Shown here: positions 54,184 to 63,725 of the stretch, in pieces | Numbering within the stretch: the first letter of the stretch is position 1 | Layout of the letters: each line of letters begins with the position of its first letter | From: Burkholderiales bacterium | GTDB taxonomy: Bacteria > Pseudomonadota > Gammaproteobacteria > Burkholderiales > Burkholderiaceae_C | Direction of reading: 5' to 3' | Length of the DNA stretch: 64,000 bases | NCBI GenBank assembly: GCA_030604135.1 | Contig: JAUVWL010000003.1 | Span: 62,001 to 126,000 of the forward strand | Position numbers and translations under genes: made by a program | Notes under the pieces: generated by a model | What the model was told of the DNA's origin: nothing | Database searches by the model: none | What the model saw: the letters and a program-made list of their open reading frames with translations, nothing else

Positions 54184-56853
54184 TCAGGCCTCGGCCCGCA
54201 GCGTGAAGCAGAAGGTGGCGCCCTGACCGGGCGCCGCCTTGGCCACGATGCGTCCGCCGTGCCTGGCCACGATGCGGTGCACCGTGGCCAGGCCCACGCC
54301 GGTGCCGGCGAAATCGCTTGCCTGGTGCAGTCGCTGGAAGGGTTCGAACAGGTGCGTGGCCTTGGCCATATCGAAACCGGCACCGTTGTCGCTCACGCAG
54401 AAGCCCTGCAGCCCGTCGACCTCGCCTCGGAAGAAGCGGATCTCGGCCCGAGCCGTCTTGCCGCTGTACTTCCATGCGTTGTCCAGGAGGTTGACCATCA
54501 AGGCCTCGGCCAGGCTGGGGTCGCATTCGTCCACCAGATCGGGCTCCACGTGTACCGACACCTCACGTCCAGGCTCGGATTCGGCCAGCTCGGCCAGGCG
54601 TCGGCAGGCAATGGTGGACAGATTGACCTGTTCGCGCTCCATCGGCTTCTTGGTGTGGCGTGACAGGGCCAGTAGACCTTCGATCAGCTCACCCATGCGG
54701 CGTGTGCCGGCATCGATGCGCTGCAGGTGGCTGCAGCCTTCTTCGCCCAAGGCTTCGGCAAACTCGCCTTTGAGCAGTTGCACCAGTCCACTGATGTTGC
54801 GCAGTGGCGCGCGCAGGTCGTGGCTGACGGAGAAGGCGAAACTGTCCAGTTCGCGGTTGGCTGCGCTGAGTTCGGCGGTGCGCTCAACGACCCGTTGCTC
54901 GAGCTCGCTGTTGAGCCTGAGAATTTCCTGAGCAGCACGCCGCTGTTCGGTCAGGTCCTGCACATAGGCCACCCGCCGGATGGCCCTGCCCTGGGCGTCG
55001 TGCAGCACGGTGACATCCACCAGCACCGGGAAAATCCGGCCATCCCGCGCAATGTGCTCACTTTCGTAGATCAGGTGGCTCTGGGTTTCCAGCAGTTTGA
55101 GGATGGCCTTCAGGTCGGCCGAGCGGTGGGCCGGGAACAGGCACATGAACGGCATGCCCTTGAGCTCGTCTGACGAATAGCCCCGATGGCGTGCGAAGGC
55201 CGGGTTGGCCGCCGCGATGGTATTGGTGGGTGCGTCGACAATGAGCAGGCTGACCTCACTCTGCTCGAAGGCTTCGGCCCAGAGCCGCAGTCCGGTCTCG
55301 GCCTGGCGGCGGTCGGTCTGGTCATGAAAGGCCACCAGAACCCCGTCGGGCATCGCAATGGCGCTGGCGGTCACAATGCGGACGCCGCCATCGGTGCGCC
55401 GAACCTCGTATTCGGCACCAGGCACTTCCACCGGATGGTCGCTGATCATCTCCAGCACGCGGACCCAGCGCCTGCGTGCCTTGTCTCGGGCCTCGCCCTC
55501 CGGGAACGCGCTCTCGAGCCATTGCTCGATGTGGGTGAAACTGGCACAGTCATCGCCAAACAGCTGTGCGAACCGGGCATTGAGGTTGTGAACGACTCCT
55601 GATCGATCGGCAAACACCATGGCAACCGGCGCATATTCGAACAGCCCCTGAAAGCGCACGCGGCTGTCGTTAAGGGCGTTCACCAGGCTGGCCAGGGATC
55701 GGGTGAACACAGCGACTTCGTCCTTGCCCTCAGGCTCTGGCAGCGGAGGTGCACGGCCATGGGCATCGATGCCCGATGCGGCCTGGCTCAGTCTTTCCAT
55801 TGGTTTCAATTGCCGGCCGATGGCCCACCAGATGATCCAGGACAGCACGAGCGTGAAGAGCAGGCCAGTGAACAGGATGGCCACCCCAAGACGGCGTGCA
55901 TCTGCCAGTGCGATCGACTTGTCCATGCGCACCACCACGGTCCACCCCAGGCCAGGAAACGCACCGAACCCCAATGCCGGGGCAGCAGTGCTGAGGTAGC
56001 GCCGACCGTCTGACCAGGTAGCGACCGCTGTGGCCACACGACCGGATTGCGCCTGGTTCACCACGCCCAGGGTAGACAGGTTGGTCGAATGGGCAGGCAG
56101 ATTGGTGTTACCAACGACAATGTCGCCCGAGCTGTTGACCAGCAAGAGCTCCAATGCGGGTTCTTCCGCTTGCGTCAGCATGGAAGCCTGCAGCTCGTAA
56201 GTCCAATCCAGGCTGAGGTGGGCTGCCAGAACACCGATGAATCGGCCCTGCCCGTCGTGCAAAGGCAAAGCAATATCCATCAGGCGCAGCGGCAGCTCGT
56301 CAAGCGCAGGGCGCGGCAACAACGTCCCCAACAACACCGCGTCGTGAATGTCCTCGAAATGCAGACCCTGTCGGCCACCCTGGAACCAGGTTCTCTGCGA
56401 CACATCGGCGCCGTTGATCCGCGGTTCTGTGCTGGCCAGGATGCGTCCGCTGGTGTCGGTCAGGCCGATCCAGGCATAGAAAGGGTAGGTGGCCTGCTTG
56501 GCCATCAAGATGGCTTGCTTTTCAGCGTCGGATCGCGTCGGATCGCGCAGCCCGTCGGTGCTGGCAAGAAACTCCAGTTCTCGGGCGCGGGCTGCCATAT
56601 CCAGGCCCATCTTTGAGGCCATACGGGTCGCCAGCAAGCGCTGCAGCTTGAATTGGTCCTTTTCAAACTGTGTCTTCACCAACTGGCTGGTGAATATGGC
56701 GAATCCCGCCGTGGTGGCCATGGTCAGCAGGCCAATCAGTAACACCAGCTTCAGCCGAAGGCTGTTGCGCAGCTTTGGAAACGCACCGAGCATGCGGTCT
56801 GGATCTTCCCTTTTCAGGCAGAGGCGCCCGATATGTCGTTCAAGAGTCGACAT
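54184..56853 (-). CDS. Cache/PAS sensor histidine kinase
   Basis: 889 residues from the ATG at 56853 (an in-frame GTG at 56862 is possible). N-terminal helix (about 35-57), a dCache-type periplasmic sensor (about 60-310), helix 2 (about 318-340), HAMP, then two PAS domains (about 400-500 and 530-630). HisKA has FAFSVSHDLRAPLRNISGLVQLL, and the HATPase has NLLDNAWKYSGKT and GAGFDMAKATHLFEPFQRLHQ. No response regulator is adjacent. It is divergent from the URC1-like gene; the 200-bp gap between the two holds a sigma-54-like promoter that reads the other way. Dissolved metabolites are a likely signal class for dCache domains. Confidence 0.9.
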   Translation of the reverse strand: MSTLERHIGRLCLKREDPDRMLGAFPKLRNSLRLKLVLLIGLLTMATTAGFAIFTSQLVKTQFEKDQFKLQRLLATRMASKMGLDMAARARELEFLASTDGLRDPTRSDAEKQAILMAKQATYPFYAWIGLTDTSGRILASTEPRINGADVSQRTWFQGGRQGLHFEDIHDAVLLGTLLPRPALDELPLRLMDIALPLHDGQGRFIGVLAAHLSLDWTYELQASMLTQAEEPALELLLVNSSGDIVVGNTNLPAHSTNLSTLGVVNQAQSGRVATAVATWSDGRRYLSTAAPALGFGAFPGLGWTVVVRMDKSIALADARRLGVAILFTGLLFTLVLSWIIWWAIGRQLKPMERLSQAASGIDAHGRAPPLPEPEGKDEVAVFTRSLASLVNALNDSRVRFQGLFEYAPVAMVFADRSGVVHNLNARFAQLFGDDCASFTHIEQWLESAFPEGEARDKARRRWVRVLEMISDHPVEVPGAEYEVRRTDGGVRIVTASAIAMPDGVLVAFHDQTDRRQAETGLRLWAEAFEQSEVSLLIVDAPTNTIAAANPAFARHRGYSSDELKGMPFMCLFPAHRSADLKAILKLLETQSHLIYESEHIARDGRIFPVLVDVTVLHDAQGRAIRRVAYVQDLTEQRRAAQEILRLNSELEQRVVERTAELSAANRELDSFAFSVSHDLRAPLRNISGLVQLLKGEFAEALGEEGCSHLQRIDAGTRRMGELIEGLLALSRHTKKPMEREQVNLSTIACRRLAELAESEPGREVSVHVEPDLVDECDPSLAEALMVNLLDNAWKYSGKTARAEIRFFRGEVDGLQGFCVSDNGAGFDMAKATHLFEPFQRLHQASDFAGTGVGLATVHRIVARHGGRIVAKAAPGQGATFCFTLRAEA

Positions 56854-56960
56854 GATAGCCACGGATGTGCCGGACCGGTGTCAACTTTGTCTCTGGTGCA
56901 GGCGCGGATTGTGGAGGCGCGGCGCCGTCGCGGTGCCCGGCAACGGGATGTGCTTCACGG

Positions 56961-56978
56961 TTGGCATCGGCCTTGCTA
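56961..56978 (+). promoter_or_regulatory. Likely sigma-54 promoter of the URC operon
   Basis: TTGGCATCGGCCTTGCTA has TGGCA and TTGCT with GG and GC exactly 10 bases apart, matching the sigma-54 -24/-12 consensus (TGGCAC-N5-TTGCA). The expected transcript start would be about 56988, 66 bases before the first gene. A possible half-site TGGTGCA lies at 56894-56900. A weaker sigma-70 reading (TTCACG, 17 bp, TATAAC) overlaps. Confidence 0.6.
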
Positions 56979-57053
56979 TAACGGCTGCAAGCGGCAGCAA
57001 CGGTACGAAACCGGTGTCGCCAGATTCGCCATCCTTTGGCACAGACCAGGTGC

Positions 57054-58352
57054 ATGTCCATGTCCACAGACGCTTCTCCGACCCCAGGCCAGGCACCGGC
57101 ATTGCCCCAGACGCCACATCCACGGCACATCAGGCTCACCTCGCATTCGGGCGGCTTCGGTGCCTTGCCAATCGTCTGGGGCGCAGCCACCGCGCACGAA
57201 CGCGGGCCGGTGGTGGGCACCACCACCAACCGAGCGCACCGCAACGTGATCGGAACCCACAGTGGCAGTTACAGCGTCTACCGCGCGCTGGCCGTGGCAG
57301 CAGGTGCGCTCAAGCGTGAACACAAGGCCGACCTGACCAACACCGCGCCCACTGACGTGATTGGCCCTTACCCGCAATGGGCCGACCCGGGCAAGATCGT
57401 CAGCCTGGATCCCTGGGGTGCCGAGGTGGCCGATGTCTATGCGCAGGAGCTGGCTGCGGGCTACGATGTCCGCCCCACCATTGCCGTGACCAAGGCCCAT
57501 GTACTGTTGCCCGAGGTGATCGATGCCGTTCAGCAGGGTCGCCTCACACCCGATGGCCAGCTGCTCACCGCAGGTGGCGCGGCGGTGGTGACCAAAGTGG
57601 CGGTGGAGCCGGTCTGGTACCTGCCGGGTGTGGCCAGGCGCTTTGGCTGCAGCGAGGCCGACCTGCGCCGTGTGCTGTTCGAGGAAACCGGTGGCATGTA
57701 CCCGGAGCTGGTCACGCGCTCCGACCTGGAGGTGTTCCTGCCCCCCATCGGCGGGCAGACGCTCTACATCTTCGGCAACCCGCGCGACCTGGCCAACCCC
57801 GCGGTGACGCTGACCGCGCGTGTGCACGACGAGTGCAACGGCTCGGACGTGTTCGGTTCCGACATCTGCACCTGCCGGCCCTACCTGACGCACGCCATCG
57901 AGGAGTGCATTCTGGGGGCTCAGCATGGTGGCGTGGGCCTGGTGTCCTATTCGCGCAAGGAGGGCCGCGCGCTGGGTGAGGTGACCAAGTTGCTGGTCTA
58001 CAACGCGCGCAAGCGCCAGGTGGGCGGTGACACCGCCGACCAGTATTTCGCCCGCACCGAATGTGTGGCCGGCGTTCAGGACATACGCTTCCAGGAGTTG
58101 ATGCCCGATGTGCTGCACTGGCTGGGCATCACGAAGATCCACCGGCTGGTCTCCATGAGCAACATGAAGTACGACGCCATCACCGGCTCGGGCATCGAAG
58201 TGGGCGAGCGCGTGAACATCCCGGACGAGCTGATCCCGGCCGACGCGCGGGTGGAGATGGACGCCAAGATGGCGGCCGGCTACTTCACGCCCGGTGCCGT
58301 GCCCGACGCCGAAGAACTCAGGAAGGCCAAGGGCCGGGGTCTGGGCGCATGA
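57054..58352 (+). CDS. GTP cyclohydrolase II-like protein of the URC uracil degradation pathway (URC1-like)
   Basis: 432 residues. The C-terminal half has the RibA/GTP cyclohydrolase II fold: LTARVHDECNGSDVFGSDICTCRPYL carries the three zinc cysteines in the RibA-type pattern (HDEC..DICTC). VSYSRKEGRALGE is the RibA-like YxRQEGRG segment, with Ser and Lys changes. The N-terminal extension of about 200 residues is absent from true RibA. That length and the next gene (URC4/DUF1688) identify the uracil-specific URC1 form. The start at 57054 is preceded by CCAGG. Pathway roles are established in yeast; in bacteria they are inferred. Overlaps the URC4 gene (ATGA). Confidence 0.85.
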   Translation: MSMSTDASPTPGQAPALPQTPHPRHIRLTSHSGGFGALPIVWGAATAHERGPVVGTTTNRAHRNVIGTHSGSYSVYRALAVAAGALKREHKADLTNTAPTDVIGPYPQWADPGKIVSLDPWGAEVADVYAQELAAGYDVRPTIAVTKAHVLLPEVIDAVQQGRLTPDGQLLTAGGAAVVTKVAVEPVWYLPGVARRFGCSEADLRRVLFEETGGMYPELVTRSDLEVFLPPIGGQTLYIFGNPRDLANPAVTLTARVHDECNGSDVFGSDICTCRPYLTHAIEECILGAQHGGVGLVSYSRKEGRALGEVTKLLVYNARKRQVGGDTADQYFARTECVAGVQDIRFQELMPDVLHWLGITKIHRLVSMSNMKYDAITGSGIEVGERVNIPDELIPADARVEMDAKMAAGYFTPGAVPDAEELRKAKGRGLGA

Positions 58353-59578
58353 GGCAGATTGCCGCAGCCGATGCGGCCCGTGTGCTGCGCTCCACCGCGG
58401 CCATCCGGTCTCGGGCCCGGCAACTGTTGGGGCTGGCACGCTCGGGCCGTTCGACGTATTTCTCGGTGAACGACGCGGCAATGGCCGATGCTGCGTGCAC
58501 CGTGGCCGCACTCACGCGTGAGCGCTATCCGGACGGGCGCATTCCGTACCACAGCCGCTGGCGCCATTTCGAGGCCGGTGGTGTCAACCGGCGCGCTCAC
58601 CTGGATGCCGCACTGGGCGAGATCGGCGTGGTCGAGCGGGCGCGGGCGCAGATCGACCTGGTGCTGGTGAGCGTGCTGCTCGACGCGGGTGCGGGCGCTG
58701 AATGGACCTACCGGGAGGCAGGCCGTGGCCAGTCGTTCGCGCGCTCCGAAGGCCTGGGGGTGGCCAGCTTCCACGCTTTTCTGCACGGTCTGTTCTCTGG
58801 CGACCCACAGCAGCCATTGAGGGTGGACGCCGTCGGTCTGCAGCGCGTGACGGCCAACGACCTGGCGCACGCCTTCCAGGTGAGCGACAACAACCCGCTG
58901 GTGGGGCTGGAGGAGCGTGCAGCCCTGTTGCGCCGTTTGGGCGCTGTGCTGGCCGAGCAGCCCGATGTGTTCGGTCCACTGGGCCGGCCCGGCGGCCTGT
59001 TCGATGCGCTGTCCGCGCAGGGCCAGGGTACGGTCGAAGCCCACGACATCCTGGTTCTGCTGCTGGAGACGCTCTCGGGTATCTGGCCCGCACAGAACGC
59101 CATCGAGGGTGAAGCGCTGGGCGACTGCTGGCGACACCCGGCGGTGGACGGCGATGGCCTGACAACCGGCTGGATGCCCTTTCACAAGCTCTCGCAGTGG
59201 CTGACCTATTCCTTGCTCGAACCTTTTGAATGGGCAGGCACCCGCGTGACCGGGCTCGAGGCGCTGACCGGCCTGCCCGAGTACCGCAACGGCGGCCTGC
59301 TGATCGACGCTGGTGTGCTGCGTCCGCTGCCGGCCGACTGGGACGCGCGGGCCTGGCAGGCGGGTGACACCTTCATTGTCGAGTGGCGCGCGCTCACCGT
59401 GGCCTTGCTCGATGAAATCGCTCCGCTGGTGCGCGCCGAGCTGGGCCTGAGCGAACACCAGATGCCGCTGGCCTGCGTGCTCGAAGGCGGCACCTGGGCA
59501 GCCGGGCGATGGCTGGCCCAGCGCGTTCGAGGCGGTCTGCCGCCCCTGAACATCGTCAGCGACGGCACGGTTTTCTGA
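58349..59578 (+). CDS. URC4/Urg3 family protein (DUF1688)
   Basis: 409 residues. DUF1688 hallmarks are the N-terminal RSTAAIRSRARQLLGLARSG..YFSVN, IPYHSRWRHFEAGG, the central LGVASFHAFLHGLFSGDP and the C-terminal WMPFHKLSQWLTYSLLEPFEW. URC4 in Lachancea kluyveri is required for uracil breakdown without the classical dihydropyrimidine route. The chemistry of the protein is not settled. It is coupled to the URC1-like gene (ATGA overlap) and followed by upp (23-bp gap). Confidence 0.9.
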   Translation: MRQIAAADAARVLRSTAAIRSRARQLLGLARSGRSTYFSVNDAAMADAACTVAALTRERYPDGRIPYHSRWRHFEAGGVNRRAHLDAALGEIGVVERARAQIDLVLVSVLLDAGAGAEWTYREAGRGQSFARSEGLGVASFHAFLHGLFSGDPQQPLRVDAVGLQRVTANDLAHAFQVSDNNPLVGLEERAALLRRLGAVLAEQPDVFGPLGRPGGLFDALSAQGQGTVEAHDILVLLLETLSGIWPAQNAIEGEALGDCWRHPAVDGDGLTTGWMPFHKLSQWLTYSLLEPFEWAGTRVTGLEALTGLPEYRNGGLLIDAGVLRPLPADWDARAWQAGDTFIVEWRALTVALLDEIAPLVRAELGLSEHQMPLACVLEGGTWAAGRWLAQRVRGGLPPLNIVSDGTVF

Positions 59579-59601
59579 GTTTCCACTGAAAGGCACAGAC
59601 C

Positions 59602-60231
<630 letters not shown>

Positions 60232-60235
60232 ACCC

Positions 60236-61525
60236 ATGCTCGACCTTCTGATCACCAACGCCAGTCTGCCCGACGGCCGCACCCGGATGTCGGTGGCGGT
60301 GCGGGATGGCCGCATCGTGGAAGTGGCGGCCGGGCTGCAGGCGCCGGCGCACGACACCGTGGATGCCGCGGGCCAGCTGCTTTCCCCGCCTTTCTGCGAC
60401 CCGCATTTCCACATGGATGCGACCCTCAGCTATGGCTTGCCGCGCGTCAATCAGAGCGGGACACTGCTCGAAGGCATTGCGCTGTGGGGTGAGCTCAAGC
60501 CTTTGCTGACCGAAGAGGCGCTGGTCGAACGCGCGCTGGCCTACTGCGACTGGGCGGTGGCCAGGGGCCTGCTGGCCATTCGCAGCCATGTGGACACCAG
60601 CGACCCCAGCCTGTTGCCGGTGCGCGCCATGCTGGAGGTGAAGCGGCGCGTGGCGCCCTACCTCGACCTGCAGCTGGTGGCCTTTCCGCAAGATGGGGTG
60701 TTGCGCACACGGGGCGGTCTGGACAATCTCAGGCGCGCGCTCGATCTGGGCGTGGATGTGGTGGGTGGCATTCCGCACTTCGAGCGCACCATGGCCGACG
60801 GCGCGGCCAGTGTGAAGCTGCTGTGCGAACTTGCGGCCGACCGCGGTCTGCCGGTGGACATGCACTGCGACGAAAGCGACGACCCGCTCTCGCGCCACAT
60901 TGAGACGCTGGCCTTCGAGACCCAGCGACTGGGCCTGCAGGGCCGGGTCAATGGTTCGCACCTGACCTCCATGCACAGCATGGACAACTACTACGTGTCC
61001 AAGCTGATCCCGCTGATCGCCGAGGCCGGTGTGAGCGCGGTCGCCAACCCGCTGATCAACATCACGCTGCAGGGCAGGCACGACAGCTACCCGAAGCGCC
61101 GCGGCATGACGCGCGTGCCCGAGCTGATGGCGGCCGGTGTGACGGTGGCCTTTGGCCACGACTGCGTGATGGACCCCTGGTACTCGCTGGGCAGCGCCGA
61201 CATGCTGGAAGTGGCCCACATGGGCCTGCACGTGGCCCAGATGACCAGCCAGGCCGGCATGCGCCAGTGCTTCGATGCGGTGACGGTCAATGCCGCGCGT
61301 GTGATGCGGCTGGATGGTTATGGCATTGAAGCCGGCAAGGACGCCAGCTTCGTGCTGCTGCAGGCGCGCGACCCGGTGGAGGCGATCCGCCTGCGCGCGA
61401 CGCGTTTGCAGGTGTGGCGCAAGGGCCACTTGCTGGCACAGACCGCGCCCAGCGAGGCACGGCTGAACCTGCCAGGTCGGCCGGCCGGCACGGCTTTCAT
61501 GCTGGCGCGAGCAGCCTCCGGCTGA
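60236..61525 (+). CDS. codA: Cytosine deaminase
   Basis: 429 residues of the amidohydrolase superfamily. Metal ligands: DPHFHMD (HxH), HCDESDD with a conserved His/Glu, GSHLTSMHSM and HDCVMDPW with the Asp ligand. The pattern matches cytosine/isoguanine deaminases of the CodA type. Deaminates cytosine to uracil, feeding upp and the URC pathway. It follows upp after 4 bases in the same operon. The 3' end overlaps the convergent DUF167 gene by 29 bases. No codB permease is seen beside it. Confidence 0.9.
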   Translation: MLDLLITNASLPDGRTRMSVAVRDGRIVEVAAGLQAPAHDTVDAAGQLLSPPFCDPHFHMDATLSYGLPRVNQSGTLLEGIALWGELKPLLTEEALVERALAYCDWAVARGLLAIRSHVDTSDPSLLPVRAMLEVKRRVAPYLDLQLVAFPQDGVLRTRGGLDNLRRALDLGVDVVGGIPHFERTMADGAASVKLLCELAADRGLPVDMHCDESDDPLSRHIETLAFETQRLGLQGRVNGSHLTSMHSMDNYYVSKLIPLIAEAGVSAVANPLINITLQGRHDSYPKRRGMTRVPELMAAGVTVAFGHDCVMDPWYSLGSADMLEVAHMGLHVAQMTSQAGMRQCFDAVTVNAARVMRLDGYGIEAGKDASFVLLQARDPVEAIRLRATRLQVWRKGHLLAQTAPSEARLNLPGRPAGTAFMLARAASG

Positions 61526-61763
61526 TGTCTTCGTCGCTCAGCCCGGCCACTTCGATCCGCTTGGTGCGCCCTGAAGTGCCCAGTTCAATGGTAACGGCCG
61601 ACTTGGGTACGCCGCAGACCCCGGACAGGTACGCGATCAACGCCTTGTTGGCCGCGCCGTCAACCGGCGGCGCCTTGAGCTGGATCTTGGGTTTGCCGTC
61701 GTGCAGGCCGACGCACTGCGTCTGTTTGGCTCCGGGCTGACAGTAGACAAGGATCTTTCCCAT
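61497..61763 (-). CDS. DUF167 (YggU) family protein
   Basis: 88 residues. Matches the YggU family: QPGAKQTQCVGLHDGKPKIQLKAPPVDGAANKALIAYL in pieces, then SGRTKRIEV and a final DISRRLLA. Small alpha/beta protein of unknown function, often encoded near YggT or proC, not here. The ATG at 61763 is chosen; a GTG at 61781 is the alternative. It overlaps the 3' end of codA by 29 bases in convergent orientation. Confidence 0.88.
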   Translation of the reverse strand: MGKILVYCQPGAKQTQCVGLHDGKPKIQLKAPPVDGAANKALIAYLSGVCGVPKSAVTIELGTSGRTKRIEVAGLSDEDISRRLLAPA

Positions 61764-61792
61764 GTCTCCGATTGTCACCACCTCGCGGTGTC

Positions 61793-62767
61793 TCAGGCCT
61801 CCTGGAAGCGGTAGGGTGTCTGCCGGTCGGCGGCGTCCTGCTCACGGAACTGGCGCGGCGACTGGCCGGTGGTTCGTTTGAACACCTTGGAAAAACCGAA
61901 TGCATCCTGGTAGCCCACGGCCTGAGCCACCTGTTCCAGCGTCTGTCGCGTCTCGGCCAGCAGCTGCATGGCCTTCTGCATGCGCAGGGTGCGCAGGTGG
62001 TTCAGCGGCGTGTCGCCCATGGCGCTGCGAAAGCGCTCGGCCAGCGCCGAACGCGACAGGCCCACTTGCCGGCCCAGCTCGTCCAGCGTCCAGCCGTGGC
62101 CGAGGTTGCCGTGCATCAGGGTCAGCACCTGGCGGATCGGCCGGTCCGCGATGGCCTGCTGCCAGCCGGGCGCGCCAGGGTTCTCGCGCGCGGCGATCTC
62201 GCGCAGCGCGAAGGCAAAAAGCGCGTCCAGCAGGCCGTGGGTGGCCGAGCTGGCCCCCAGCGCCTGGTCGCCCAGCTCGCGGTCGAGCAGACCCAGGGTC
62301 AGCGGCACGGCCGAGAGCTGGGGCAGGCTGTGCCCGCGCACCACGAACCACGGCGGCAGGCTGCGCAGGAAGGGGTGCAGCGGGGCGTGCCAGAGCTGGT
62401 AGGCGGCGCTGATCACCTGGGTGGGCGCGGCCGGGTCGCTGGCGGGAGCCAGGTCCTGGGCACCGTCGGCGAGGCCACCGCCCACGAAGCGCGCGATCGG
62501 CACCGTGGTGCTGCGCGCCGGTGGCTCGCGGTCCAGCGAGAGCAGGTGCACGCAGCCGCGCGCCATCAGCACCAGGTCGCCGGCCTGCAGCTCCAGCGGC
62601 TCGTCCAGGTTGGGGGCGTGCACGAAGGCGCGGCCGCGCGTGACCGCGTGCAGGCCGAAGCTGCGCTCGCAGGGAAAGCGCAGCGCCGCCTCGGGCGTGA
62701 GCGCGTGCAGGTCGAGCAGGCGGCGCCGCAACCCGGCGACATGGAGGATGTCGGAGAGGATGTCCAT
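61793..62767 (-). CDS. AraC family transcriptional regulator (cupin_6 domain type)
   Basis: 324 residues. The N-terminal AraC-binding-like cupin (about 1-190) has GLHAVTRGRAFVHAPNLDEPLELQAGDLVLMARG, in pieces. The C-terminal double helix-turn-helix (about 215-320) has VGLSRSALAERFRSAMGDTPLNHLRTLRMQKA and VGYQDAFGFSKVFKRTTGQSPRQFR, again in pieces. It is divergent from an NmrA-like reductase gene, a frequent arrangement in which the regulator controls that gene. The 109-bp gap contains an inverted repeat at 62794-62814. Confidence 0.9.
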   Translation of the reverse strand: MDILSDILHVAGLRRRLLDLHALTPEAALRFPCERSFGLHAVTRGRAFVHAPNLDEPLELQAGDLVLMARGCVHLLSLDREPPARSTTVPIARFVGGGLADGAQDLAPASDPAAPTQVISAAYQLWHAPLHPFLRSLPPWFVVRGHSLPQLSAVPLTLGLLDRELGDQALGASSATHGLLDALFAFALREIAARENPGAPGWQQAIADRPIRQVLTLMHGNLGHGWTLDELGRQVGLSRSALAERFRSAMGDTPLNHLRTLRMQKAMQLLAETRQTLEQVAQAVGYQDAFGFSKVFKRTTGQSPRQFREQDAADRQTPYRFQEA

Positions 62768-62793
62768 AGAGGCGTAGTTTATGGACGATTGGA

Positions 62794-62814
62794 CATGAAT
62801 GGTGGAATTTCATG
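62794..62814. promoter_or_regulatory. Inverted repeat between the AraC and NmrA-like genes
   Basis: CATGAA and TTCATG face each other across a 9-base spacer. A nearby direct repeat TGGAC occurs at 62782-62786 and 62790-62794. Either could be the AraC-family binding site. Neither pattern is strong. Confidence 0.35.
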
Positions 62815-62876
62815 CATTCCCGTTCGTCCGGAGCGGGAACACACTGGAGGCCTTCTCAACACACAGGAGTTTCCAG

Positions 62877-63710
62877 ATGACCACCACCCTCGTGACCGGC
62901 GCCAGCGGCCAGATCGGTTCCGCCCTCGCCCACCTGCTCGCCGCCCAGGGCCAGACCGTGCGCCGCGCCACCAGCCGCACCCCCTCCCAGCCTGGCGAGG
63001 TGCAGCTCAACCTCGCCACCGGCGAGGGCCTGGCCGCCGCGCTGGCCGGCGTCGACCAGCTGTTCCTGATGGCGCCTCCCGGCTACGCCAACCAGCACGA
63101 ACTGCTGATCCCGGCCATCGACGCGGCCAAGGCGGCCGGCGTGCGCAAGGTGCTGCTGCTCTCGGCCATGGGCGCGAACGCCGACGACAGCATCCCGCTG
63201 CGCCGCGCCGAGCTGCATCTGGAACGCTCGGGCCTGGCCTGGAACGTGATCCGCCCCAACTGGTTCATGCAGAACTTCCACACCTTCTGGCTGCACGGCA
63301 TCCAGACCCAGGGCCAGGTATTCCTGCCGGTGGGCGCCGCCAAAGGCAGCTTCATCGACACGCGCGACATCGCCGCCGTGGCCGCCCGGCTGCTGTCGTC
63401 GGACGATTTCGTCAACGCCGCACACGACCTGACCGGCAGCGAGGCGCTGGACCACACCCAGGTGGCGGCCATCCTGTCCCAGGCGGCGGGCCGGCCCATC
63501 GGCTACACCGACATCCCGGAGGACGCGATGCGCCAGGGCCTGCTGGGCGCGGGCCTGCCGGCGGACTACGCCGAGTTCCTGCTGGTGATCCTGGGCGCCT
63601 TCAAGGCCGGTTTTGCCGAGCGCATCACCGACGGCGTGCAGCGCATCACCGGCCAGGCGTCGATCCGGTTCGAACAGTACGCGCAGGACTTCAGGGCGCA
63701 CTGGGCCTGA
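62877..63710 (+). CDS. NmrA family NAD(P)-binding protein (SDR-like reductase)
   Basis: 277 residues. The dinucleotide motif is LVTGASGQIGSALAHLLAAQG, with the NmrA-type stretch LFLMAPPGYANQHELLIPAIDAAKAAGVRKVLLLSAMG. The final part resembles azoreductase/ergot-type atypical SDR proteins (IRPNWFMQNF). The ATG at 62877 is preceded by ACAGGAG. It is divergent from the AraC regulator, which probably controls it. Substrate unknown; redox sensing or quinone reduction are possible. Confidence 0.85.
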   Translation: MTTTLVTGASGQIGSALAHLLAAQGQTVRRATSRTPSQPGEVQLNLATGEGLAAALAGVDQLFLMAPPGYANQHELLIPAIDAAKAAGVRKVLLLSAMGANADDSIPLRRAELHLERSGLAWNVIRPNWFMQNFHTFWLHGIQTQGQVFLPVGAAKGSFIDTRDIAAVAARLLSSDDFVNAAHDLTGSEALDHTQVAAILSQAAGRPIGYTDIPEDAMRQGLLGAGLPADYAEFLLVILGAFKAGFAERITDGVQRITGQASIRFEQYAQDFRAHWA

Positions 63711-63725
63711 TGACCGGGCAGGGCT

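Noticed and set aside
57036..58352. Assignment of the URC1-like gene as ribA for riboflavin
   Set aside because: The long N-terminal extension, the altered catalytic segment and the adjacent URC4 and upp genes argue for the uracil pathway.
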